From: Ruminococcus sp. CAG:563
Lineage (GTDB): Bacteria > Bacillota > Clostridia > Oscillospirales > Acutalibacteraceae
Direction of reading: 5' to 3'
Assembly (NCBI GenBank): GCA_000434915.1
Contig: FR882075.1
Span: forward strand, 10,556 to 74,555
DNA: 64,000 nucleotides
Positions 32,961-39,895 of this stretch are shown here, piece after piece (position 1 is the first letter of the stretch; every line of letters begins with the position of its first letter). Under the pieces are notes generated by a model. The model was not told the origin of the DNA. It did not search any database and worked only from the letters and a program-made list of their open reading frames with translations. The position numbers were made by a program, and so were the translations under genes.

Positions 32961-33761
32961 TTATAATTCGTAGAGATCGGGTTTTCTGTCGTTGAAAACA
33001 TTGATCGAATTTCTTATATCCTTAATTGTTCCGAAATCACAGTCGGCCGTTATAACCTCCTGCTTCTCGCCTGCCGCCTCGAGCACCTCGCCCCACGGAT
33101 CGATTATCTGCGAATGACCGCCGAAAACAGCGTCGGGTGTTTTGCCGCAGGAATTACAGCAGACAACGAACATCTGATTTTCAATCGCTCTCGCCTTTGT
33201 CAGCGTAACAATGTGAGATGTTCTCACAAGCGGCCACTGCGACACCATAAAGAGCATGTCAATACCCCTCAGTGCAAGACTTCGGACAAGCTCGCAAAAG
33301 CGGATATCGTAGCAGATTACAATTCCGCACTTATGTCCGTCAAGCTCGAAGGTCACAAGATTTTTGCCGAAGCTGAAGAACTTGTGCTCGTCCATAGGAG
33401 TGAAGAGATGCGTCTTGTCATATTCCGCAACAACCTCGCCCTCACGGTTGAAAACAAACGCCGTGTTGTAAATTTCACCGTTCTTCTCATTGGCAATACT
33501 GCCGGCAACGATATTGACATTAAGCTCCTTTGCCAAATCGGAAAAAGTCTTTTTTGCCCTCTCGCCGTCCCTGTCGCAATAGCTTGCAAGGTTCTCTTTC
33601 GGATAGAAGCCGGTTGTCCACGTCTCGGGGAGAACAACAACGTCGGATTTTTCTTCTTTTACCGTCTCCCTTATAAGCCTGAGAGCTTCGGCGTAGTTAT
33701 ACTCAACGTCGCCAAGCTTCATATCAAGCTGAATGCAAGAAACTCTCATCTTATTATTCAT
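32961..33761 (-). CDS. Nitrilase-superfamily amidase (omega-amidase-like)
   Basis: 266 aa with start at 33761, where GGCAGG lies eight bases upstream and the gene overlaps the VOR gamma stop by 8 nt. ATGs at 33767 and 33749 are alternatives. The Glu-Lys-Cys triad is visible: V-L-P-E-T-W, Y-D-K-T-H-L-F and I-C-Y-D-I-R-F. The overall layout matches YafV/Nit2-type amidases, which hydrolyse 2-oxo acid amides formed by transaminases using glutamine or asparagine. That fits its place just before ilvE. Exact substrate unknown. Confidence 0.85.
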   Translation of the reverse strand: MNNKMRVSCIQLDMKLGDVEYNYAEALRLIRETVKEEKSDVVVLPETWTTGFYPKENLASYCDRDGERAKKTFSDLAKELNVNIVAGSIANEKNGEIYNTAFVFNREGEVVAEYDKTHLFTPMDEHKFFSFGKNLVTFELDGHKCGIVICYDIRFCELVRSLALRGIDMLFMVSQWPLVRTSHIVTLTKARAIENQMFVVCCNSCGKTPDAVFGGHSQIIDPWGEVLEAAGEKQEVITADCDFGTIKDIRNSINVFNDRKPDLYEL

Positions 33762-34293
33762 AGTCATAGCCTGCCTTGACAGCACCCTTGTTAACATCAA
33801 GGAGATCAAGGTGACGGGCGGAAACGACCTTTTTGAGTGCGTCGTCGGTGAAATCAATCGAGAACTGCGGCACTTCTCTGAGAATCTTGCCGGTGATAAT
33901 CATGTTGGCAAGAGTCGGTGTTCCGTTATCGTTCGCCATCTTGGTTGCAGGTATATAATATACATCTACATCTGTTCTGTCAACCTTTTTGTCAATCATT
34001 GTAGAATCGACAAAAATCTTTCCACCGCTGACCACTTCGTTTTCATATTTTTCAAGTGACGGAAGATTCATTGCAACAAGTACGTCCGGCTTGTCAACAA
34101 TCGGAGAGCCTATCGGCTCGTCGCTGATGATTACGGAGCAGTTAGCCGTACCGCCTCTCATTTCGGGGCCGTAGGACGGAAGCCAGCTTACCTGTTTGCC
34201 CTCGATAAGTCCTTTATATGCAAGGAATTTGCCTGCGAACAGAATACCCTGTCCGCCGAAGCCTGCAAATAACATTCTGCAAGTGTTGCTCAT
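33754..34293 (-). CDS. 2-oxoacid:ferredoxin oxidoreductase, gamma subunit
   Basis: 179 aa. The gamma-family opening R-M-L-F-A-G-F-G-G-Q-G-I-L-F-A-G-K and S-Y-G-P-E-M-R-G-G-T are clear. It forms the inter-subunit domain of the VOR/KOR enzyme that moves electrons to or from ferredoxin. ATGA overlap with the beta gene upstream shows tight coupling. A strong AGGAGG precedes it. It is the last subunit of the complex in this operon. Confidence 0.95.
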   Translation of the reverse strand: MSNTCRMLFAGFGGQGILFAGKFLAYKGLIEGKQVSWLPSYGPEMRGGTANCSVIISDEPIGSPIVDKPDVLVAMNLPSLEKYENEVVSGGKIFVDSTMIDKKVDRTDVDVYYIPATKMANDNGTPTLANMIITGKILREVPQFSIDFTDDALKKVVSARHLDLLDVNKGAVKAGYDYE

Positions 34294-35045
34294 TTTTCTT
34301 CCTCCTTTGCATAGATATCCTTATAAACGCCGAGAGGATAGTAAGGAATCATGTTCTCCTCAGCCCAGTCAAGAGCCTTCTGCGGAGTCATGCCCCAGTT
34401 TGTCGGGCAGGTTGAAATAACCTCAACAAGAGAGAAGCCCTTGCCCTCTATCTGATTCTTGAAAGCCTTTTTGATAGCCTTCTTTGCGTTTTTGACATTC
34501 TTAACATTGTTGACTGCAACTCTCTCAAGATAAGCCGCACCGTCAACATTTGAAAGAAGCTCACATACCTTAACGGGATAGCCGACCGTGTTAACGTCTC
34601 TGCCGTAGGGAGAGGTCTGAGTAACCTGACCGGGAAGAGTTGTCGGAGCCATCTGGCCGCCTGTCATACCGTAGATAGCGTTGTTGACGAAAATAACGGT
34701 GATGTTCTCTCGTCTTGCGGCTGCATGAACCGTCTCGGCAGTACCGATAGCGGCAAGGTCGCCGTCGCCCTGATATGTAAACACGATCTTTGACGGGTCG
34801 CTTCTCTTAACTCCTGTTGCAACGGCGGGAGCACGTCCGTGAGCCGCCTGAACAAAGTCACATGTGAAATAGTTATATGCCATAACAGAGCAGCCGACCG
34901 ATGCGACACCGATTGTATCGCCCTCTATGCCGAGCTCATCGATTACCTCGGCAACAAGACGGTGAATAATACCGTGAGTACAGCCCGGGCAATAGTGAAG
35001 CGTTGCGTCTGTCAATGATTTCGGTTTTTCAAATACAACTGACAT
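34290..35045 (-). CDS. 2-oxoacid:ferredoxin oxidoreductase, beta (thiamine diphosphate) subunit
   Basis: 251 aa from the ATG at 35045, whose A is the last base of the alpha gene's TAA. Y-C-P-G-C-T-H-G-I holds the site typical of the beta subunit. G-D-G-D-L-A-A-I-G then N-N-A-I-Y-G-M-T-G-G-Q is the thiamine diphosphate and Mg2+ motif. C-P-T-N-W-G is near the C-terminus. Together with alpha it cleaves or forms the C-C bond of 2-oxo acids. Confidence 0.95.
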   Translation of the reverse strand: MSVVFEKPKSLTDATLHYCPGCTHGIIHRLVAEVIDELGIEGDTIGVASVGCSVMAYNYFTCDFVQAAHGRAPAVATGVKRSDPSKIVFTYQGDGDLAAIGTAETVHAAARRENITVIFVNNAIYGMTGGQMAPTTLPGQVTQTSPYGRDVNTVGYPVKVCELLSNVDGAAYLERVAVNNVKNVKNAKKAIKKAFKNQIEGKGFSLVEVISTCPTNWGMTPQKALDWAEENMIPYYPLGVYKDIYAKEEEK

Positions 35046-36103
35046 TATTCTGCACCTCCGTTTGACATGATAGCCGAAAGAACATCTTCGGGAGTCGGGA
35101 TCATTCCGCCGACACGGTTGCAAAGGTCAACAGGTCTCTTGCAGTCGATTGCAAGTCTTACATCGTCAATCATCTGACCCATGTTCATTTCAACTGTGAT
35201 AAATCTCTTGCACTTCTCGGCTGCAGCCTTGAGCGGCTTTGTCGGGAACGGCCAAAGCGTGATCGGTCTTATCATGCCGACCTTGATGCCTCTCTTGCGA
35301 GCCTCATTAACTGCATTCTTCGCAACACGGGCGGTGATTCCGAATGCAACAACGCAAACCTCGGCGTCTTCCATGAGATATTCTTCGTACATCGTTTCGT
35401 TTTCTTCAATCGTCTTGTACTTCTGATATCTCTCAAAGTTCTTTATTTCAAGCTCCTCGGGTTTGAGGTAAAGCGAATTGACTATATTGTGCTCTCTCTC
35501 GCACTTTGTACCTGTGAGTGCCCACGGCTTTTCAACCGGAGTGACCTCGGCAACGTTAAGAGAAACAGGCTCCATCATCTGACCCATTGTGCCGTCGGCA
35601 AGGATCATTGCAACCATTCTGTATTTATCCGCAAGTTCAAATCCCTTGACAGTGAGGCTTGCCATCTCCTGAACGGAAGCCGGAGCAAGGACGATATTGT
35701 GGTAATCGCCGTGTCCGCCGCCCTTTGTGGACTGCCAATAATCAGACTGTGACGGCTGAATTCCGCCAAGTCCCGGGCCGCCACGCTGAACGTTGACAAC
35801 GAGTGCCGGAAGGTCACAGCCTGCGAGATAGGAAATACCCTCACTCTTAAGTGAAACTCCCGGGCTGGAAGAAGAGGTCATAACCCTCTTGCCTGTTGAT
35901 GATACGCCGATAACCATGTTGATTGCGGCGATTTCGCTCTCCGCCTGGAGGAATGTTCCGCCGATCTTCGGCATACGCTTTGACATATAAGCGGCAACCT
36001 CTGTCTGCGGAGTTATGGGATAACCGAAGTAATGACGGCAGCCTGCTCTGATAGCGGCTTCGGCGATTGCTTCGTTACCTTTCATAAGAACTTTATCTGA
36101 CAT
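35045..36103 (-). CDS. vorB: 3-methyl-2-oxobutanoate:ferredoxin oxidoreductase subunit VorB (alpha)
   Basis: 352 aa from the ATG at 36103 after AGAGAGGTG. Starts M-S-D-K-V-L-M-K-G-N-E-A-I-A-E-A-A; G-Y-P-I-T-P-Q-T-E, S-S-S-S-P-G-V-S-L-K and R-G-G-P-G-L-G mark the alpha family. The sequence resembles proteins annotated VorB. It belongs to a CoA-dependent oxidative or reverse reductive decarboxylase of branched-chain 2-oxo acids. The substrate could also be 2-oxoglutarate, since VOR and KOR are close; presence of ilvE in the operon favours branched-chain substrates. Confidence 0.93.
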   Translation of the reverse strand: MSDKVLMKGNEAIAEAAIRAGCRHYFGYPITPQTEVAAYMSKRMPKIGGTFLQAESEIAAINMVIGVSSTGKRVMTSSSSPGVSLKSEGISYLAGCDLPALVVNVQRGGPGLGGIQPSQSDYWQSTKGGGHGDYHNIVLAPASVQEMASLTVKGFELADKYRMVAMILADGTMGQMMEPVSLNVAEVTPVEKPWALTGTKCEREHNIVNSLYLKPEELEIKNFERYQKYKTIEENETMYEEYLMEDAEVCVVAFGITARVAKNAVNEARKRGIKVGMIRPITLWPFPTKPLKAAAEKCKRFITVEMNMGQMIDDVRLAIDCKRPVDLCNRVGGMIPTPEDVLSAIMSNGGAE

Positions 36104-36108
36104 TTTCT

Positions 36109-36315
36109 TCACCTCTCTACCGTAATTACACAATCGGGACACATTGTTGCGCAAAAGGCGCATCCGATACACTTTTCCTGATCCGTCACAAATGCGGGAT
36201 GATGTCCCTTGTTGTTCAGCGTCGTCTCTGACAAATGAACTATTCCCTTGGGACAAGCATTCACGCAAAGTCCGCAGCCCTTACAAAGGTCTGTTTTGAA
36301 TGTTACTTTAGCCAT
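36109..36315 (-). CDS. 2-oxoacid:ferredoxin oxidoreductase, delta (2x[4Fe-4S] ferredoxin) subunit
   Basis: 68 aa with two cluster motifs: C-K-G-C-G-L-C-V-N-A-C-P and C-I-G-C-A-F-C-A-T-M-C-P. It is the electron-transfer subunit of the complex encoded next. The gap to vorB is 5 nt. AGGAGG ribosome-binding site. Confidence 0.96.
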   Translation of the reverse strand: MAKVTFKTDLCKGCGLCVNACPKGIVHLSETTLNNKGHHPAFVTDQEKCIGCAFCATMCPDCVITVER

Positions 36316-36327
36316 TTGACTTTCCTC

Positions 36328-36984
36328 CTAATTTATTTTCTCCTGTAAGGTAAGCGGCAGCAAATTGTCCACTTTTCCGTACAGTTCTTTATAAAGTGTT
36401 TTCTTAACGGTCGTCATCGCAACGGGAAGCCCCGTAAGCTTTGAAACCTCGTCAGCATACTTAAGCGAACCGAGAACGTCCTGAGAGGTCGTCTCCTCGC
36501 CGAGATTTGAGTTATTAATTATAGCCGTGAATTTCATTGAAGCGGCTTTTTCGATTTCGTTCATGACCTCAAGGGTACTGTAAGCGTCCCTCGTCAGAGG
36601 TCTGTACATGTTTATTACAAGGTACATTTCATAGTCGTTTTCACGAACTATGCTTTCCGAATAGCGGCCGAGTGCATATGCACCTCTGTCATCGCCGCCG
36701 ATATCCATAACGGCGTATTCGGAACGGTCGTCAATGACGGAATAAATATCCTGCGGCAGCGACGGAAGATCGACATTCGAGCTTGCAAATTCAGAGCATA
36801 TAAGCCTGATTCCGGCCTCTTTAAGCTCCTTTTCGCTGTCCTTGGTTCTGAAATAGGGATTAACGATATCAAGATCGGCAACCGCCACTTCAAGACCCTG
36901 CTGTCTCAGCTTAAAGGCATAATTGACGGCAATATTCGTTTTTCCGCTGCCGTAATGACCGGCAAAAAGTGTTATGCGCTTCAT
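36328..36984 (-). CDS. P-loop ATPase (ParA/MinD-like), unknown role with VOR
   Basis: 218 aa from the ATG at 36984 (GAGGTG seven bases upstream). Walker A is G-H-Y-G-S-G-K-T near residues 9-16, followed by A-D-L-D-I-V-N-P-Y-F, V-M-D-I-G-G-D-D and V-I-N-M-Y-R-P. This is the SIMIBI fold, resembling MinD or cobyrinic-acid-synthase-type ATPases, but lacking the deviant Lys of ParA. It is first gene of the VOR operon, 12 nt before the ferredoxin subunit. Iron-sulfur or cofactor handling for the complex is one guess. Confidence 0.85.
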   Translation of the reverse strand: MKRITLFAGHYGSGKTNIAVNYAFKLRQQGLEVAVADLDIVNPYFRTKDSEKELKEAGIRLICSEFASSNVDLPSLPQDIYSVIDDRSEYAVMDIGGDDRGAYALGRYSESIVRENDYEMYLVINMYRPLTRDAYSTLEVMNEIEKAASMKFTAIINNSNLGEETTSQDVLGSLKYADEVSKLTGLPVAMTTVKKTLYKELYGKVDNLLPLTLQEKIN

Positions 36985-37045
36985 ATTTTCACCTCGGAAA
37001 GTTTTATGATTAAATGATAAAATATCGTAAAGAAGCTTAAAGCAA

Positions 37046-37101
37046 CACGCCGACGGAATACTGTGTGTATTGCCAAACCTGCCAACCACCGAATCGGCGT
37101 G
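37046..37101. repeat. Long intergenic palindrome, copy A
   Basis: CACGCCGA (37046-37053) and TCGGCGTG (37094-37101) form perfect 8-bp outer arms. Inside, GGAATAC and GTATTGCC form imperfect arms. The inner core and 3' half are shared with copy B. Confidence 0.6.
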
Positions 37102-37145
37102 CCACACCTTAAATCAAATCGTTCAGGGTGCGTCAAGTTCAAGGC

Positions 37146-37201
37146 GACAGGCCAACGCAATACTATGTGTATTGCTAGGCCTGTCAACGCCGAAATCGGC
37201 G
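37146..37201. repeat. Long intergenic palindrome, copy B
   Basis: GACAGGCC-AAC-GCAATAC-TATGT-GTATTGC-TA-GGCCTGTC at 37146-37185: two stacked perfect arms of 8 and 7 bp. A small hairpin CGCCGA-AA-TCGGCG follows at 37188-37201. No T-run, so it is not a standard terminator. Confidence 0.65.
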
Positions 37202-37215
37202 TGCCATGGGCAATT

Positions 37216-39486
37216 TTACAGTTGGTTACGGATGATCTTGCCGCTTATAGTCTTCGGTAATTCATCCTTGAATACAACGATTCTCGGATACTTGTAAGGA
37301 GCCGTATGCTTCTTGACGTAGTTCTGAATCTCTTTCTTGAGCTCCTCGGTAGGTTCTGTGCCCTTGGTAAGAACGATTGATGCCTTAACTACCTGTCCTC
37401 TTACATCGTCGGGAGCAGCGGAAACGCCGCACTCAAGAACATAAGGAAGCTCCATGATAACATTTTCGATCTCGAACGGTCCGATACGGTAGCCGGACGA
37501 CTTGATAACGTCGTCGATACGGCCGACATACCAGAAATAACCGTCCTCATCTCGCCATGCGATATCGCCTGTGTGATAAACACCGTCGTGCCAAACCTCG
37601 TCGGTTTTTTCCTGATTCCTGTAGTAGCCGAGGAAGATACCGCACGGTACCCTTTCGGAGGTATTAACGCAGATTTCACCGGTTTCACCGAGATCCGCTT
37701 CCGTTCCGTCGGGACGGAGGATTTTGATATCATAGAGCGGTGTCGGCTTGCCCATTGAGCCCGGCTTCGGAGTCATACCCGTGAGGGTTGCGATTCCGAG
37801 AGTCATTTCCGTCTGGCCGAAGCCCTCCATAAGCTCAAGTCCCGTAGCATTGTAGAACTGACGGAATACCTCGGGGTTGAGAGCCTCACCTGCTGTTGTT
37901 GCGTGACGGATAGAGGAAAGATCGTACTTTCCGAGATCCTCTTTGATCATCATTCTGTACATCGTCGGAGGTGCACAGAATGTGGTTATATGGTATTTTG
38001 CGAACATCGGAAGAATATCCGATGCGTCGAAGCGATCGAAGTTATATACAAATACGGCACCCTCGCAGAGCCACTGTCCGTAGAGCTTGCCCCAAAGAGC
38101 CTTGCCCCAGCCGGTGTCGGAAATTGTAAGATGGAGTCCGTCCTTGCTTACGCAGTGCCAATATTTAGCTGTGATATAATGACCGAGCGGATATTTGTAG
38201 GAATGAGTTGCGATTTTCGGATAACCCGTTGTGCCAGAAGTGAAGAACATGAGCATCGGGTCATTTCCGCACGGTGCGTCCTCCTCACGTCTGTAGCGTC
38301 TTGAGAACAGGCAATATTCGCTGTCGAAGTTGTGCCAGCCTTCACGCTCGCCGCCGACGATGATCTTGTTTACGAGAGTATGTGTCTTTGAATCGGCGAT
38401 ATCGACCTGATGAGCCGTGTCTCCGTCGGCTGTGCAAAGGATCGAGGTTACGCCTGCAGCTTCAAATCTGTACTCAAAGTCATGATCAACAAGAAGATTT
38501 GTTGCCGGAATTGCGATTGCACCGATCTTGTGAAGGCCGAGGATAGCAAACCAGAACTGGTAGTGACGCTTAAGGACAAGCATAACTCTGTCGCCCTTCT
38601 TGATGCCGAGCGACTTGAAGTAGTTAGCCGCCTGAGCCGAATGCTCCTTGACATCCTTGAATGTGAATACACGCTCCGTCTTGTCACGGTCAACGTGAAC
38701 AAGCGCACGCTTGTCTGGTGATTTCTTTGCAATCTTATCAACGATATCAAAGGCAAAGTTGAATTCATCCTCATGGTTGAAGTCGATGGAAACAAGGTTT
38801 CCGTTCTCGTCCTCTGTTGCATCGATGAACTTCTCGCAAACGTAGCTGCCTTTAGCCTTGACACCCATAACAGCTCTTTCATGCAAAATATTCTGAACAG
38901 GCTCGTCACTTGCCATAACCATTGCAAGGAAAAGACAGTCTCTGCCGTCAATAGCTATCATTCCGTGAGGTGTTGACGAATTATAGTAAATGCTGTCGCC
39001 CTCGTGAAGGATCTCTTCATGATTGCCGACTCTTACCTTAAGAGTACCGCTGATAACGAGGTCAAATTCCTGACCGCTGTGAGTTGTAGTGTGAATCGGT
39101 TTATTTTCAAGCTCTGCATCATACTCATATCTAACCCAGTACGGTTCGGAGAGCTTTTTCCTAAATTTCGGCGCAAGGTTCTGAATCTCGATTCCGTTTT
39201 CACTGGCGGTAACCTGACCCTTTCCCTTTCTTGTAACGGTATAAGATGAAAGTACGGCGCTGTGACCTTCAAGAAGATCCGTAATGCCGATGTCAAACGC
39301 AAGCGCACATTTGTGAATAAATGTGAACGGGAGATCTACCGTTCCGCTCTCATAAAGTCTGTAGGTTTCAACAGAGACCTCGGTCTTTTCCGCCATCTGT
39401 TCAACGGTAAAGGCACATATGTCTCTCATTTCGTGGATTCGTTCCGCCACTTCATAAAGCTGGTTTGTTTCTGTTTGATTTGACAT
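37216..39486 (-). CDS. XRE-cupin-acyl-CoA synthetase fusion, T-box controlled
   Basis: 756 aa in three parts. Residues about 14-71 are an XRE-type helix-turn-helix (F-T-V-E-Q-M-A-E-K-T-E-V-S-V-E-T-Y). About 118-192 form a cupin (H-S-G-Q-E-F-D-L-V-I-S-G; H-E-G-D-S-I-Y; H-G-M-I-A), as in MerR/XRE-cupin regulators. About 240-756 are an AMP-forming acyl-CoA synthetase with F-T-S-G-T-T-G-Y-P-K, D-T-G-W-G-K and C-terminal K-T-I-S-G-K-I. The ligase part looks like medium/short-chain ACSM-type enzymes. A T-box leader and a three-half-site operator lie upstream. It may both sense and activate an acyl substrate and bind its own promoter; that is inference. Confidence 0.9.
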   Translation of the reverse strand: MSNQTETNQLYEVAERIHEMRDICAFTVEQMAEKTEVSVETYRLYESGTVDLPFTFIHKCALAFDIGITDLLEGHSAVLSSYTVTRKGKGQVTASENGIEIQNLAPKFRKKLSEPYWVRYEYDAELENKPIHTTTHSGQEFDLVISGTLKVRVGNHEEILHEGDSIYYNSSTPHGMIAIDGRDCLFLAMVMASDEPVQNILHERAVMGVKAKGSYVCEKFIDATEDENGNLVSIDFNHEDEFNFAFDIVDKIAKKSPDKRALVHVDRDKTERVFTFKDVKEHSAQAANYFKSLGIKKGDRVMLVLKRHYQFWFAILGLHKIGAIAIPATNLLVDHDFEYRFEAAGVTSILCTADGDTAHQVDIADSKTHTLVNKIIVGGEREGWHNFDSEYCLFSRRYRREEDAPCGNDPMLMFFTSGTTGYPKIATHSYKYPLGHYITAKYWHCVSKDGLHLTISDTGWGKALWGKLYGQWLCEGAVFVYNFDRFDASDILPMFAKYHITTFCAPPTMYRMMIKEDLGKYDLSSIRHATTAGEALNPEVFRQFYNATGLELMEGFGQTEMTLGIATLTGMTPKPGSMGKPTPLYDIKILRPDGTEADLGETGEICVNTSERVPCGIFLGYYRNQEKTDEVWHDGVYHTGDIAWRDEDGYFWYVGRIDDVIKSSGYRIGPFEIENVIMELPYVLECGVSAAPDDVRGQVVKASIVLTKGTEPTEELKKEIQNYVKKHTAPYKYPRIVVFKDELPKTISGKIIRNQL

Positions 39487-39522
39487 AATTTTTACCTCCG
39501 TAATGTACCGGCACCGGATTTA

Positions 39523-39823
39523 GAATAAAACAAAAAATCCGTCCCAAAGTCTTTAGAACTTTGAGACGGATTTGATAATCCGCGGTACCACTCAAATTGC
39601 GATCTGCTATTGCTTCTCGCCTCTCTGCAGGATCTGACAATCCCTCAACACTGACGCAGTTGTCACGGGAGAAACTACTGTTGTTTCATCTCTCCGGCTC
39701 GGAAGTGATGGGTTTTACATTCATATCGCTATCGGCTCGCACCAAACACCGACTCTCTGAAAGGACATAAACGCAACCGTCTTCGTCACAGCCTTTGTTT
39801 CAACAGGTTATTTGTACCTGTTG
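39523..39823 (-). ncRNA. T-box riboswitch upstream of the XRE-cupin-acyl-CoA synthetase gene
   Basis: The minus strand carries the T-box core TGGTACCGCG (39590..39581), an antiterminator base and a strong terminator (AAATCCGTC...GACGGATTT, 39573..39535) with T-run. The 5' half shows Stem I: a GGCU...AGCC base with GUGA/CGA kink-turn bases, CAGAGAG AG-bulge and GCGAGCCGA distal loop. By manual pairing the specifier region reads GAA-T-GTA-A, which gives GTA (valine) as the best candidate; TGT cannot be excluded. Uncharged tRNA should allow read-through into the ligase gene. Confidence 0.9.
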
Positions 39824-39829
39824 CGGTAC

Positions 39830-39858
39830 ATTATAAGATACTTTTTTTGATTTTTCAA
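39830..39858 (-). promoter_or_regulatory. Promoter of T-box leader 1
   Basis: Minus strand TTGAAA at 39858..39853, a 17-bp spacer, TATAAT at 39835..39830. Confidence 0.85.
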
Positions 39859-39867
39859 GAGATTCTT

Positions 39868-39895
39868 TGTAATGTCATCATTACATTTCGTAATG
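39868..39895. promoter_or_regulatory. Three-half-site operator, copy 1
   Basis: TGTAATG-N4-CATTACA-N3-CGTAATG, with the dyad perfect over 7+7 bp. It lies 9 bp upstream of the -35 box of leader 1 and ends at the stop codon of the upstream ligase fusion. The same architecture is found at 44189. Confidence 0.85.

Noticed and set aside
37216..39486. Calling the XRE-cupin-ligase a chimaera from assembly error
   Set aside because: The frame is continuous, has one good ribosome-binding site and the same domain order is plausible for clostridial proteins.
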